From Beroe forskalii (lineage: Eukaryota; Ctenophora; Nuda; Beroida; Beroidae), in NCBI GenBank assembly GCA_011033025.1, contig WFMF01000027.1:186001-250000 (forward strand): a DNA stretch of 64,000 nucleotides. Reading direction: 5' to 3'. The stretch's first letter is position 1. Each line of letters opens with the position of its first letter. Under the pieces are notes generated by a model. The model saw nothing but the letters and a program-made list of their open reading frames with translations, made no database searches and had not been told where the DNA came from. The translations under genes and the position numbers were made by a program. Shown piece by piece: positions 48,090 through 60,107 of this stretch.

Positions 48090-49127
48090 ATGACGAATGA
48101 TGAAGGATTGGAGTTTGGAATTGTTTTGCGGGCTTGGAAAGAACGGTGGACAGAGGAGGAATGGTTGGCAGAAGTGATGAAAATCAAAAACAAATACGAT
48201 CCCCTGAAGTTCTCAAGTTAGTAATCACCGAGCGTTTGTTTCTATATACCGCCCCTAAAGTTAAAGATAAATTAACCACTTAGCACCATCTCGCATCAGT
48301 GAAACGCTTCAACTTCTTACCTTAAACACTAACCACCAAATTTTATTAATAACTATAGGAATGTTCCCGAGTTGTCAAGTTATTTGCTAATAAGTACATG
48401 AGTTTCTGTATTTCAGATGTTATACTGGAATTACTGTGTGTCGGTAAGAAACCTAACCTGCAATTACTGCACTACCTGGACCTCTCTATCGCTTGTCAAG
48501 TGCTGCAACTCTCAGTCTTCATCAAAGCTGTCCACGTCAAGTGAGATGATATCCTGCTGTTCTGTGATAACAAATTAGTTGATATCCTACTTTCTGGGAT
48601 TCCAAAGTAGTTGATATCATGTAAACTTGATGCTGAAGTAGTTGATAGTATATCCCTTTCTGTGATACCAAACTAGTTCATATCATGTCAGAGTGATACC
48701 AAATAATAGTTGGTATCATCTTATCATGACTCTGTGATACGGATTGAAAACACCCCTAGGGCGATAATCGATATGACCAACCAGATAACCATTTCAGAGT
48801 AAAGAACAGCGCTCTGGACATCACTAACAGCCTGATATGTACGATAGGGAACCATGTACCCTCCTTAAGGTAACCAAGTCGAAGTGGTATCCATGGTAAC
48901 CAATTGGTGTTCATGGTAACCATGTCAGTCGAAATGATGTCCATTGTGACCAAGTGGTGACCATGATAACCAATACGTAATATGTGAACGATCCCCAATG
49001 TGATATTGAATATTCCTCAGGGATGAGAGTGATGTCGAAGACCCTGGCAAACTGCCCACTGTTCTCTTGGCTTTGGTTGAGTGGCTGGTATACGTACAAG
49101 TTAATGCCATCAAGCAACTCTCATTTG
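48090..49127 (+). CDS. MED24: MED24, Mediator complex subunit 24, first three exons (partial)
   Basis: Exons are 48,090-48,216 (ATG at 48,090), 48,417-48,540 and 49,021-49,127. Phases 1, 2 and 1 carry correctly through clean GT/AG sites. The first exon encodes VLRAWKERWTEEEWLAEVMK, matching the start of animal MED24 (LQAWKERWSDYQW in human). The second (GKKPNLQLLHYLDLSIACQ) aligns with the following conserved helix. The third (LLALVEWLVYVQVNAIKQL) resembles the region near residue 130. MED24 is a tail-module subunit linking activators to RNA polymerase II. The gene starts 464 bp after the PEX6 stop on the same strand. The rest, perhaps 800 residues, must lie further right; only one weak candidate exon was seen. 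Confidence 0.85.
48548..48990 (+). repeat. Degenerate repeats in MED24 intron 2
   Basis: At 48,548-48,735 phrases such as TTGATATCATG and GTGATACCAAA recur about every 50 bp. At 48,770-48,990 CCATGGTAACCAA-type phrases recur, ending next to ACGTAATATGTGAACGATCC, which resembles one end of the GGGACCGTTCACA MITE family. No exon is seen between 48,541 and 49,020. Confidence 0.6.
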
Positions 49128-49601
49128 GTAGGTTGACGTGTAGTATTTGCTTAGTTTACAGTGTATTGAATGAGTGTGAAATATGTTGACAATGCAATGT
49201 ATTGGTTGCATGAAATGTCCTAGCTGATGGTATAAACCGCAATCAGTCGATCACACCACACTTCTCTAACCAAAAAGCTGCCTGTTTTTTTCATGTGAAA
49301 CGGACCTTAAAGTACCAAATCATGAGATTTTGTACTTTTCATTGAGTTATCATTGCACGTAAACTATCCGTTCATTTTGATCAAAATAGGCTGTTAATAT
49401 AAACTATGAAATCGTCTAAGTTATTTCGTCTAAAATGGGGGTCTGTAAAATTCGTCACAACTTTGTTGTTTGTTTTCGTGTCAAATTTGTAACGCGCGCT
49501 GACATTTTGTCTATTATTCAGCACTCGAAACTAGCAATAGCCGCGCGCGCGCCGGCCGCGCTCGCGCGCAGCGGTTATAGCGCAGCGCATTTTGGGCTAG
49601 T

Positions 49602-49843
49602 GTCCCATATAACTCTGGGCTCTTCATTATCTGTGATAATGACGTCAGTCAGAAAAATATAGTTAAGCGCACCTAGCGCTTTAAGGACTTGGGTTAGGGT
49701 CACGATTAGGGTCAGGATTTGTTAGGGTCAGGGTTAGGATTAAGGTTAGGGTTTTGGTTAGGGTCATGGTTAGGTTTAGGATACAGAAAGATTGACCTTT
49801 AGGTCTGTGACGTCACTCAGCCGGAGTTATATGGGACACATAC
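49602..49843. mobile_element. MITE with GTGTCCCATATAACTC ends, copy 2, in a MED24 intron
   Basis: GTGTCCCATATAACTC starts it and GAGTTATATGGGACAC ends it. TGACGTCA lies near both ends, and the middle is GGGTTAGGGTCA-type sequence (inverted relative to copy 1). TA lies next to both ends, compatible with a TA target site. It has no coding capacity. Confidence 0.78.
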
Positions 49844-49899
49844 CGCATTTTGTTATGTTATTTCTTCCAAAATCGGCCATGAGTCAGGAGATCTTGTGT

Positions 49900-50040
49900 T
49901 GTTAGAGATCGTTCACATATAACGTAATCACCGAGGGGGAGGGGTTTCCGAATGATGACGTAACATTTTATTGTAAGAAATACAGCTACCGAAACTTGAT
50001 TACGAGGGGGAGGGGTTAAAATCGGCCAACAATAGCACCC
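49900..50040. mobile_element. Fragment of a GTTCACATATAACGTAATCA-type MITE
   Basis: GATCGTTCACATATAACGTA begins it, followed by GAGGGGGAGGGGTTTCCG and, about 80 bp on, a second purine tract (GAGGGGGAGGGGTTAAAATC near 50,003-50,022). The composition mirrors 39,045-39,195 inside foldback 1. Only one clear end is present. Confidence 0.5.
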
Positions 50041-50802
50041 TGCGCACGTGGGGTGGACACCTTTGCTAGTAGTCTGTGCGCAGGTAGCGACGAGTCGCCA
50101 ATTAGAACAACGTTTGTCTTCGAAAAACGACAAAAGAGTCAAAATTTCTCTTAAAACTTGCATGGAATCAATAGAGCAAAGTCTCAGCTATCCAGAGATA
50201 TAAAGATCATCTGGGAACTCCAATCACAACCTTCGCAATGTCCCATGATGTACAAATGTTGAAAAACGTCGTTTTCCAATTGCGCGTGAACATTGATTGA
50301 TTGACGAGCTTGTGAGGCCCAATTCAAAAAAAGGAGATGCACTTTCGGTGTAGAATAGATTTATCTAGGCATTACAAAAAACCCCATGTCGATAACTCAA
50401 AAAATGTAGGAGCCTTAGGGGTTGCCAGTCAATTGTTGGAAATAAGCACACAGTTGTGCTATTTCGTGGGGTGGACAAGCGTGGGGTGGACAACGCGCGC
50501 GCGCGATTTAAAACGCCAGACTCTTGTTTGCCAAAATAGCGAGAGACCCTTGTCCACCCCACCGTCATTAACAGTGATACCATTTCAGATTTCCTGCAAC
50601 TGTGGCAACCGGCAGTGATTTGATAAGGACAAACAAACTTATTCTTGTTTCAACAGTAGTACTGGGACATAGACAATCAGTATAAAATCAGAGTAGATGC
50701 TTTTTGTCAATTTCATTTTAAAGTTATGTTATAAATGAGTACTATACTACTAACAAGTTATCATATAATATGTACATATACAGCACACGTCATCACTGGA
50801 TG
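50041..50802 (+). other. MED24 intron sequence, no exon credited
   Basis: The frames here (50,337-50,618 plus and 50,365-50,583 minus) show no domain. GTGGGGTGGACAA occurs several times (50,049, 50,468, 50,482 and, inverted, near 50,553), suggesting small repeats. The 8-bp target copy of foldback 2 starts at 50,795. Confidence 0.5.
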
Positions 50803-51384
50803 GGCGAAATGGTAGTTGAGGAACATGACTGATTTCAGCGTAAAATAGCCCCCATTAGCCCCCATAGGGGCTACGTGAGGGGCTAGTGAGGGGCTACGTG
50901 AGGGGCTAGTGAGGGGCTAATCTTGGTGTCTAGCCCCCATGGGCGCTAATATACGGTGGGGGCTATTTGCATTATGTAGCCCTTCACGGTGAGGGGCTAA
51001 AAAGTTCACTTAGCCCCTCACTAGCCCCTCACTAGCCCCTCACTAGCCCCTCACGTAGCCCCCATGGGCGCTAAATCTGCAATTTAGCCCCTCATAGCCC
51101 CTCACAAGACGTTTTAACGAATTTAGCCCCCATTAGCCCCCACGAATTATGTATCTACGCATTTCCGTGAGGGGCTATAGCACCCATATGAGGGGCTAAA
51201 GCCTTCATATGAGGGGCTAATGGGGGCTAAATTTGACTGAATCAGTTAGCCCCCACGAGATTACATTTTGTCGTCAAAATGTCAAAATTATGACATCCAT
51301 TAAACAATTTGAATGCTTTTCTCCACTAGCCCCTCACTTAGTCCTTCGAAACAATTTCCTTAATATTGTTTCCATTCTTAATCA

Positions 51385-52892
51385 CTAGCCCCTCACTAGC
51401 CCCTTACTAGCCCCTTACTAGCCCCTCACTAGCCCCTCACTAGCCCCTCACTAGCCCCTCACTAGCCCCTTACTAGCCCCTCACTAGCCCCTTACTAGCC
51501 CCTCACTAGCCCCCTTACTAGCCCCTCACTAGCCCCTCACTAGCCCCCTCACTAGCCCCCTTACTAGCCCCCTCACTAGCCCCCTTACTAGCCCCTCACT
51601 AGCCCCTTACTAGCCCCTCACTAGCCCCTTACTAGCCCCTCACTAGCCCCTCACTAGCCCCTCACTAGCCCCTTACTAGCCCCTCACTAGCCCCTCACTA
51701 GCCCCTTACTAGCCCCTCACTAGCCCCTTACTAGCCCCTCACTAGCCCCTCACTAGCCCCTTACTAGCCCCTCACTAGCCCCTTACTAGCCCCTCACTAG
51801 CCCCTCACTAGCCCCTCACTAGCCCCTTACTAGCCCCTCACTAGCCCCCTCACTAGCCCCTCACTAGCCCCCTTACTAGCCCCCTCACTGGCCCCCTTAC
51901 CAGCCCCCCTCACTAGCCCCTCACTAGCCCCTTACTAGCCCCTCACTAGCCCCTCACTAGCCCCTCACTAGCCCCTCACTAGCCCCTTACTAGCCCCTCA
52001 CTAGCCCCTCACTAGCCCCTCACTAGCCCCTTACTAGCCCCTCACTAGCCCCTCACTAGCCCCTTACTAGCCCCTTACTAGCCCCTCACTAGCCCCTCAC
52101 TAGCCCCTTACTAGCCCCTCACTAGCCCCTTACTAGCCCCTCACTAGCCCCTCACTAGCCCCTCACTAGCCCCTCACTAGCCCCTCACTAGCCCCTCACT
52201 AGCCCCTTACTAGCCCCTCACTAGCCCCTTACTAGCCCCTTACTAGCCCCTCACTAGCCCCTTACTAGCCCCTCACTAGCCCCTCACTAGCCCCTCACTA
52301 GCCCCTCACTAGCCCCTCACTAGCCCCTTACTACCTTCTCACTAGCCCCTTACTAGCCCCTCACTAGCCCCTTACTAGCCCCTCACCAGCCCCTCTTACA
52401 GCCCCTCACCAGCCCCCCTTACTAGCCCTCACTAGCCCCTCACTAGCCCCTTACTAGCCCCTCACTAGCCCCTTACTAGCCCCTCACTAGCCCCTTACTA
52501 GCCCCTCACTAGCCCCTTACTAGCCCCCTCACTAGCCCCTCACTAGCCCCTTACTAGCCCCTTACTAGCCCCTTACTAGCCCCCTCACTAGCCCCTTACT
52601 AGCCCTCACTAGCCCCTCACTAGCCCCTCACTAGCCCCTTACTAGCCCCTCACTAGCCCCTTACTAGCCCCTCACTAGCCCCTCACTAGCCCCTTACTAG
52701 CCCCTCACTAGCCCCTTACTAGCCCCTCACTAGCCCCTTACTAGCCCCTCACTCAGCCCTCACTGGCCCCTTACTAGCCCCTCACAAGCCCCTTGGTTCA
52801 GCCCCTCACTAGCCCCTTACTAGCCCCTCACTAGCCCTTTACTTGCCCCTCACTAGCCCCTCACCAGCCCCTTACTAGCCCCTCATTAGCCA
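51385..52892 (+). repeat. 11-bp minisatellite TAGCCCCTYAC, left arm of foldback 2
   Basis: About 1.5 kb of CTAGCCCCTCA / CTAGCCCCTTA units follow each other, with occasional units of five C. It is very regular. Unlike element 1, it has almost no TTAT units and only rare TGGCCCC variants. Confidence 0.93.
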
Positions 52893-54821
52893 TTCATATT
52901 GGATGCATGACCATGGTGTAGTTGCTACGTCACGTGCTAATTATGACATCACATGACATAACCCGTGGCACCTCACGTGATATACCTCGAGACATATCAC
53001 GTGACCTCTCTAGTTCTATCCAGTGCTGATTATATCCAGTGCCGATTTCAATTTTAAATCAGTGCCTTGTTGATCGTAACTAAATCATTTATAAGTATAA
53101 TTGCTGATGCAAGCTGTTGAGATTCAGCTTGCCTTGCGCGGCGCCCGCACACACACCTATGCGGGCTTAGGAAAGATTCAGCGCGCAGCATGGTGGCGTG
53201 GAAATCTCACGAATAATAGTTATAAAAGACTAAGACAATTGTCGGCTGTTGACTCGTAGGATGTTACCCTACCCTCGCGCGCGGCGCAACGTTCCACCTT
53301 TGGACGTCACTTTGCGCTCTCGAGTCTCGCCATCCAGTCAGAAGAAATAGACGAGCAACGTCCGTCGAGCTGCCATCCAGTCAGAAGAAATAGACGGGCA
53401 ATGTCCGTCGAGCTGTTGACACACCCTCGTGAGAATCAGTGCCACGTGCACCTCGCTGAAACTTATCTCGGCTGGCGTCGCAGTGGGTTATTCATCGTAC
53501 GACTAAGAGCAACTGCAAGCAGAAGTCATTTAGTTTTACTTAATTAGTGCACGTGCGCAACACTCGGACATTTTGCGGGTCCCGATCCCATTCACTGTTC
53601 CTGCAGAGAGAAGTGCGCGCGGTGGAGGGTAGACCCTTACCAGGACCCTGGTTTATCGCACAGAATGCGATTGCGAGGCAAGCGCGACACCACTGGTTAG
53701 TGGAAGATAAAACCCGCGCCGGGTCGGTCTTCCAAATAAACGGGAGCCTTCATTATCTATGACAATGACCTCTGCTTGCTCTTAGTCGTACGATTAATAA
53801 CCCACTGACGCCAGCCGAGGGTATTTCTCCCATATAAACGGGTATGTGACCCATATAACTCTGGCTGAGTGACGTCACAGATCAAAAGGTCAATTTTTCT
53901 GTATCCTAAACCTAAATATGACCCTAACCAAAACCCTAACCTTAATCCTGGCCCTAAACCTAACAAATCCTGACCCTAATCCTGATCCTAACCCTAACCT
54001 TTAAAGCGCTAGATGCGCTTAACTATAATTTTCTGACTGACGTCATTATCATAGATAATGAAGAGCCCAGAGTTATATGGGACACTAGCCTATAAACGGC
54101 TCTGAGTGACGTCACAGATCTAAACGTCAATTTTTCTGTATCCTAAACCTAAATATCAAAATATGTTATAATTATATGGCCCTAACCAAAACCCTGACCT
54201 TAATCCTTACCCTAACCCTAACAAATCCTGACCCTAACCCTGACCCTAACCTTAACCCTTAAAGCGCTAGGTGCACTTAAATGTATTTTTCTGAGTGAGG
54301 TCATTATCATAGATATAATGAAGCTAAGACCCTAGAGTTATATGGGACACTAGCCCAGCCGAGATGAGCATCAGCGCCGCGCACGTGCAACACCGCAACG
54401 TGGCGCTGATTCTCAGTTCTCACGAGGGTGTGTCAACAGCCGACAATTGTCTTAGTCTTTTATAACTATTATTGGTGAGAATTTCAAGCCACCGTGCTGC
54501 GTGCTGAATCTTTCCTAACCCCGCATAGGTGTGTGTACAGGCGCCGCGCAACGCAAACAGGGATATACGTGTTTAGCAAGCTGAATCTCAACAGCTTGCG
54601 TCAGCAATTATACTTATAAATGATTTAGTTACGATCAACAAGGCACTGATTTAAAAATTGAAATCGGCACTGGATATAATCAGCACTGGATAGAACTAGA
54701 GAGGTCACGTGATATGTCTCGAGGTATATCACGTGATGTGCCACGGGTTATGTCATTTGATGTCATAATTAGCACGTGACGTAGCAACTACACCATGGTC
54801 ATGCATCCAATATGAATGGCT
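52893..54821. other. Core of foldback 2, largely palindromic
   Basis: The outer edges (52,893-53,240 and 54,434-54,821) are inverted copies, including TATATCCAGTGC repeats, GACAATTGTC and CCTATGCGGGCTTAGGAAAG-like sequence. A further inner pair (53,418-53,515 and about 53,780-53,825 or 54,356-54,432) is also inverted. The loop holds two MITEs. CGCGCGCGGCGCAACGTTCC (53,274 on) recurs in the core of foldback 1. No convincing gene is present. Confidence 0.7.
53838..54355. mobile_element. Two adjacent MITEs of the CCCATATAA family in the core of foldback 2
   Basis: Two copies lie head to tail, about 53,838-54,090 and 54,090-54,355. Each has GTGACGTCACAGATC near the left, CCCTAA-type runs in the middle, AAAGCGCTAG(A/G)TGC, and GAGTTATATGGGACAC at the right. 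They occupy the loop of the giant hairpin, so the foldback core has served as an insertion target, or it carries these copies as cargo. Confidence 0.7.
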
Positions 54822-55932
54822 AATGAGGGCCAGTAAGGGGCTAGTGGGGCCAGTGAGGGGCTAGTAAGGGGCTAGTGAGGGGCTAGTGAGGGGCTAGTGA
54901 GGGGCTAGTGAGGGGCTAGTGAGGGCTAGTGAGGGGCTAGTAAGGGCCAGGCAGAGGGGCTAGTGAGGGCCAGTAAGGGCCAGTAAGGGGCTAGTGAGGG
55001 GCTAGTAAGGGCCAGTAAGGGCCAGTGAGGCCAGTAAGGGGCCAGTGGGGCCAGTAAGGGCCAGTAAGGGCCAGTAAGGCCAGTGAGGGGCCAGTAAGGG
55101 CCAGTGAGGGGCCAGTGAGGGCCAGTAAGGGCTAGTAAGGGGCTAGTGAGGGGCTAGTGAGGGGCTAGTGAGGGCCAGTGAGGGGCTAGTGAGGGGCCAG
55201 TAAGGGGCCAGTGAGGGGCTAGTGAGGGCTAGTGAGGGCCAGTAAGGGGCCAGTAAGGGGCTAGTGAGGGCTAGTGAGGCCAGGAGGGGCCAGTAAGGGC
55301 TAGTGAGGGGCCAGTAAGGGGCCAGTGAGGGCCAGTAAGGCGCCAGTGAGGGGCTAGTGAGGGGCCAGTAAGGGGCCAGTGAGGGGCTAGTAAGGCCAGT
55401 GAGGCTAGTAAGGGCTAGTAAGGGGCTAGTGAGGGGCTAGTGAGGGCTAGTAAGAGGCTAGTGAGGGCTAGTGAGGCCAGTAAGGGCCAGTGAGGGGCTA
55501 GTGATGGGCTAGTAAGGGGCTAGTAAGGGGCTAGTGAGGGGCTAGTAATAGGCTAGTGAGGAGCTAGTGAGGGGCTAGTGAGGGGCTAGTAAGGGGCCAG
55601 TGAGGGGCTAGTAAGGCTAGTGAGGGGCCAGTAAGGGCCAGTGAGGGGCCAGTAAGGGCCAGTAAGGGCTAGTAAGGGGCTAGTGAGGGGCTAGTAAGGG
55701 GCTAGTGAGGGCTAGTGAGGGGCTAGTAAGGGCCAGTGAGGGGCCAGTGAGGGCCAGTGAGGGGCCAATGAGGGGGCTAGTGAGGCCAGCTAGTGAGGGC
55801 CAGTGAGGGGCCAGTAGGGCCAGTAAGGCCAGTGAGGGCCAGTAAGGGGCTAGTGAGGGCCAGTAAGGGGCCAGTGAGGGGCTAGTAAGGGGCCAGTGAG
55901 GGGCTAGTAAGGGCTAGTGAGGGGCTAGTGAT
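54822..55932 (-). repeat. 11-bp minisatellite, right arm of foldback 2 (inverted)
   Basis: Complement-oriented units (GTGAGGGGCTA, GTAAGGGCCA) run for about 1.1 kb. As in element 1 the right arm is shorter and ragged, with many GGG instead of GGGG and GGCCAG variants. It ends at GTGATTAAGAATGGAAACAA, complementary to the left subterminal segment near 51,375. Confidence 0.9.
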
Positions 55933-56707
55933 TAAGAATGGAAACAATATTAAGGAAATTGTTTCGAAGGACTAAGTGAGGGGCTAGTGAAGAAAAGCTC
56001 AAAAGCATTCAAATTGTTTAATGGATGTCATAATTTTGACATTTTGACGACAAAATGTAATCTCGTGGGGGCTAACTGATTCAGTCAAATTTAGCCCCCA
56101 TTAGCCCCTCATATGAAGGCTTTTAGCCCCTCATATAGAGTTATAGCCCCTCACGGAAATGCGTAGATGCATAATTCGTGGGGGCTAATGGGGCCACCGT
56201 TAAAACGTCTTGTGAGGGGCTATGAGGGGCTAAATTGCAGATTTAGTTCCCATGGGGGGTTACGTGAGGGGCTAGTGAAGGGCCAGTGAGGGGGGGCTAG
56301 TGAGGGGCTAAGTGAACTTTTTAGCCCCCTCACCGTGAAGGGCTACATAATGCAAATAGCCCCCACCGTATATTAGCGCCCATGGGGGCTAGACACCAAG
56401 ATTAGCCCCTCACTAGCCCCTCACTAGCCCCTCACTAGCCCCTCACGTAGCCCCTCACGTAGCCCCCATGGGGGCTATTTTACGCTGAAATCAGTCATGT
56501 TCCTCAACTACCATTTCGCCACTGGATGGTGATGCAGTGAACTTATAATGTAATGTACAGTGTACACCCTTTAGTACATTAAACAGTGTGGCGGTACTTC
56601 AGTACAACATTCATGTTTTTCACAAAACTTAATAGCAGGATGTAAATCTTGTGATTGTACACAACTGATTATACGATGTAATTAGGAAAAGTTACATTTC
56701 CAGGCAG

Positions 56708-56754
56708 GGGTACCGATGAGCCAATGGGACTTCAACAGTAACGCGGTGATGAAG
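56708..56754 (+). CDS. Candidate fourth exon of MED24 (weak)
   Basis: Using the acceptor GGCAG at 56,703-56,707 and the donor AAG|GTACAT, a 47-base exon fits the incoming phase 1 and encodes VPMSQWDFNSNAVMK. I cannot match it to known MED24, and the intron would be about 7.6 kb including foldback 2. It is reported only because phase and splice signals agree. Confidence 0.25.
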
Positions 56755-56914
56755 GTACATTCAAGGCATTTCACATGAACAAGATTACTTACAGAGCAGG
56801 TTATACACTACACTCTGTATAAGGTGAGAGAATGTATACCTATATACAAGCATGCTGATCACATGATTATGTCCTGCATATCGTAGGTATATAATATAGA
56901 TCACATTATATACT

Positions 56915-58241
56915 ACTAGAAAGGCCCGTTGGGCCTGCTAGATAATAAAGGCACAAATAATAAGCTCTCTAAAAATTTTATAAAGGAGCAGAATTTGCCA
57001 TTATTCGTTGGTTACTTTTAGTAATGCTGGACGGGCAAGTTTTGATAATTATGATTTGCTTTTGTATGATGAAGTTTAATCTGAAAATTAAAACCAAATA
57101 TCGTACTCATACTGAACGTTGAATTAAAGCATTGATTCACGCCAAGAGCAGTCTTCCAAAATCGCAACGTGCTATGCCCAAATTCAAATCAATTTGATAC
57201 AATCTTAGATTGCTCTAAATTCACATTTTCCCGTTACCATCAACTCAGCATTAATTTAAATCGATCGACATCTGCCACAGGTCTATGAAGAGATGCTATC
57301 GGAAAATGGAAATAGCCTCCACGATGTCAACCATACCCGTCCTCCACCTTTAGATCTTCAATTTCAAATGAAAAACAGTAAACAGGCCGTTCTTTCAAAC
57401 GCTACAATGCAGCAGTCAACAACGTATCAGAAAGCACTTGCATAGAATCTTAATTATAATTTCGTAAGAGCACGTGAATAATGTTTGTTTGTGCTCCCGT
57501 ACACAATTAAATTTGAGCTTGCCAAGAAAATATCAAGAGAAATGAATGCAAACGGGAGAAAAGAGGTGCCGTTGCTATGGAAACCAATTTAAGTGCACGT
57601 GCAGATTATGATCAGTTCTATGCGAGTGCTTTCTATTACGCAACTACTTTTAATTGCTGTTATGTAGTTTTTGAAAATATGACGTTTCCTTAACTTCAAG
57701 TTCAAGATCTCAAGATGGAGAATGGACATTACTTGAATAACGGAGGATATTTCAGATGGATTGTTATCATAAAACTGTGGCAGAGTTCGGTCTATAATCA
57801 ATGCTTAGTCGGTGATAACAGTAGTAACTATAATTTTGAAATTGAACGCTTAGAGCAATCTAAGGTTTACAAAAGTGTACAATTTATTCGAGTTGAATAT
57901 AGGTGAAGCAGATTACGAAGAATTGATCCTGGCCCCGGTCAATATGAAAAAAATTGTCCAATGTCAGTATGAGAATCAGTTGTCAGATTTAACATCATCC
58001 CGCGGAACAAAAACGGAACAAAAGTCACATGATTTAGCACAACTGAGACTAATCGTCGAACTATTTTCCACTCTGCTCCTTCATAAAATTCGTTGCTCAA
58101 AACTATTGATCTGATTTCAATTTTTTGATGCGGTAAAAAGTATCCAGTCAATTTGAATGGTAGGTTTCAAAATTTGCAAAAGAGGTGCTGCGTAGCAGCG
58201 CCGAGTGAGCTGTGTGTCTGCAGGCCCAACGGGCCTGCTAG
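56915..58241. mobile_element. Helitron-like or related element with GGCCCAACGGGCC hairpin end
   Basis: Near both edges lie short hairpins: AGGCCCGTTGGGCCT (about 56,921-56,936) and CAGGCCCAACGGGCCTG (58,220-58,237), the latter followed by CTAGT. A terminal hairpin followed by CTAG is typical of Helitron 3' ends. A third, inverted hairpin is at 58,608-58,625. Segments 57,465-57,610 and 58,240-58,390 are inverted copies of one another, so at least two copies or a rearranged one are present. The short frames here (57,715-58,114 and others) show no Rep/helicase motifs. Confidence 0.5.
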
Positions 58242-58604
58242 TTGATTATAATCTGCACGTGCACAAAACCTGTATCCATAGCAACGGCGCGACTAAGCCC
58301 AGCTTAGCCTTCGTTTTCCTTGATATTTTCTTGGCAAGCTCAAATTTAAAATGTGCGCCCGCACAGACAAACATAATTCACGTGCCATCTCCAAATTATA
58401 TATAAGACTAGGTGCAGAGGTAAGAGATAGGGTGTTAGCTGAAGGCATGTGGAACTAGACCAACTTCAATTAGCTTCTTGATTGCATGTGGGGAGAAGCA
58501 TCCCTTATTAGAATGAACAACTCTTACATCTTACATTGGACGTCAATGCTAGTGACGTAAAGAAGGAAGGACCACACCAAATATTTTAGCTAATATTATA
58601 CAGT

Positions 58605-58910
58605 ACTAGCAGGCCCGTTGGGCCAGCTAATACACAGCTCACTCAGAGCTCGCAAATTTCAACCAATGCGATTCAAATCAATTAAGAAAAATTTTACCCC
58701 ATCAAAAAACTCCGATCCGTTCAAAAGTTATTATAATCGCAACGTAATCAAAACACCATTAATAGAAATGAGCGCGCGCGCAATTCTCCGTGCACGTGTC
58801 ACCATGGTTACCCGCACAAATCGTAATGCGCGCGCGTTCCGAAGATGTTTCCGCCGTTACGACAAACAAAAAAACAGAGGTTGCGAAATTATATTAGAGA
58901 TGTAAATATA
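58605..58910. mobile_element. Second, inverted fragment of the same repeat family
   Basis: CTAGCAGGCCCGTTGGGCC is followed by CAGCTCACTCAGAGCTCGC and a segment complementary to about 58,110-58,240. The 95-codon plus frame here is basic and low in complexity, with no recognised domain; I do not credit it. Confidence 0.5.
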
Positions 58911-59136
58911 TGGACCAATTCCATATGGGTAAACTGGTAGGCAATGGCAGAATGTCTGCATGTACAATTATATGCACGCTACACATGGCCGGTCGCATGA
59001 TATTATCAGGTGATACATTTGAAGCTGTGGTGTGTAGTGTGTCAGTGTACGTCATAAACGGATGGTGATGTAATGAAAGAATGGAATGGTACAGGACATT
59101 TTTACAGTACATGTTTCGGTGCATGTAGTAGCGGGA

Positions 59137-59305
59137 ACGGACATTTCATCTCACGACACTTCATCTCAAGGACACTTTATCTCGCGATATGTCAGCTCTA
59201 CGCTAAGGTTAGGTCTGGGTTTGGGTAAAGGGTTATGGTTAGGGTCAGACAGGGGTGATGAAGTGTCCTGAGATGAAATGTCCTGAGATGAGATGTCGCC
59301 CTCGT
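59137..59305. mobile_element. Small MITE with GACATTTCATCTCA ends
   Basis: GACATTTCATCTCACGACAC at the left is answered by complementary GTGTCCTGAGATGAAATGTC at the right. Internal short repeats of the ACTTCATCTCA type and a GGGTTAGGGTC stretch lie between. It is about 165 bp and non-coding. Confidence 0.65.
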
Positions 59306-60100
59306 AGTAGCTTAGTAGCAGTGCGCTGTTTCTGAGTCTCATGACAACTGGTATTTCGAATTTTCAGTTCTTTCTGAGTTGACTCTAATTATAAGCAGTT
59401 TAATGAAGCTCGAGTAATTTGAAAACTGCTTCTAATTGAGTCAACTCAGAAAGAACTAAAAATTTTGGAAATATCTGTTTCAGTACTTCAATACAACATT
59501 CACGCTGTACATAATCACAATATGATGTTTTCCACGGGCCTGTATACATGGATCACATCAAAATTTGATCATACTAACCTCTGAACCCAATTTTCGTCGA
59601 TTTGAACTTCAAAATCTATCTTGAAATGAACCAATATCGACCCCAACTGACCCCCCTGGTGAACCCCACTGATCCTACAGAACCCTATACTGACCCCCCA
59701 TTTGTGCCATTTCTAGCCAAAATTCTACCAATTTTATCAATGAAATTTGGCACATTTTTGATAAGCTGCACTCGCAGATTTTAACGCAGATATGAAAATA
59801 TTCAAAATTGAGTTAAATTCTTCGGGGTTCATCGTGGTTGTTAAATTTTACCCTTTCACCCTGTCAACTCGGTATTATTAATGTCCTGTAGTTTGTAGTT
59901 AGGTAGGTATAAACAAGAATTGCGCCTGCCGACACAATTCTTGTTCAGAAATCATTTTTTTCGTCAAATAATTAGGAGTACTGTTTTAAAAGTTGACCTA
60001 GGGGGTCAATAACTCCCAGAAAATTTTGGCCCGAAAGTCGCTCTTGTCACCCCTGCGCATGGCCACGCCCTTTTTGGGCTTCCTTATAGCGAAAATCGGA
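59306..60100. other. Non-coding stretch with a short inverted repeat
   Basis: AGTTCTTTCTGAGTTGACTC (59,368-59,387) is inverted at about 59,438-59,457 (GAGTCAACTCAGAAAGAACT), a hairpin of about 90 bp. Otherwise no gene is visible. The 60-codon frame at 59,602-59,784 has no recognised domain. Confidence 0.6.
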
Positions 60101-60107
60101 AAAATTT

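Larger units (their letters stand above)
50803..56520. mobile_element. Giant foldback element 2 (5,718 bp) with minisatellite arms
   Basis: The ends are GGCGAAATGGTAGTTGAGGA and its exact complement, continuing into TTTCAGCGTAAAATAGCCCCC. A perfect 8-bp target duplication ACTGGATG lies at 50,795-50,802 and 56,521-56,528. The architecture is that of foldback 1: subterminal complementary segments with TAGCCCCCA tracts, 11-bp minisatellite arms (51,385-52,890 and 54,822-55,932) in opposite orientation, and a core whose edges have CACGTG clusters (52,930-53,005, 54,705-54,780). The end sequences share GGYRAAATGGTAGT..AGGAACATG with element 1, so they are one family. No transposase is seen. It follows the third MED24 exon and probably sits in the next intron. 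Confidence 0.9.

Noticed and set aside
57281..57442. Possible further MED24 exon after CTGCCACAG, open about 50 codons
   Set aside because: Phase would fit, but it lies in a repeat-flanked element and has no similarity to MED24 that I can see.
58618..58905. 95-residue basic frame
   Set aside because: It falls in a repeat fragment with inverted copies nearby; no recognised domain.
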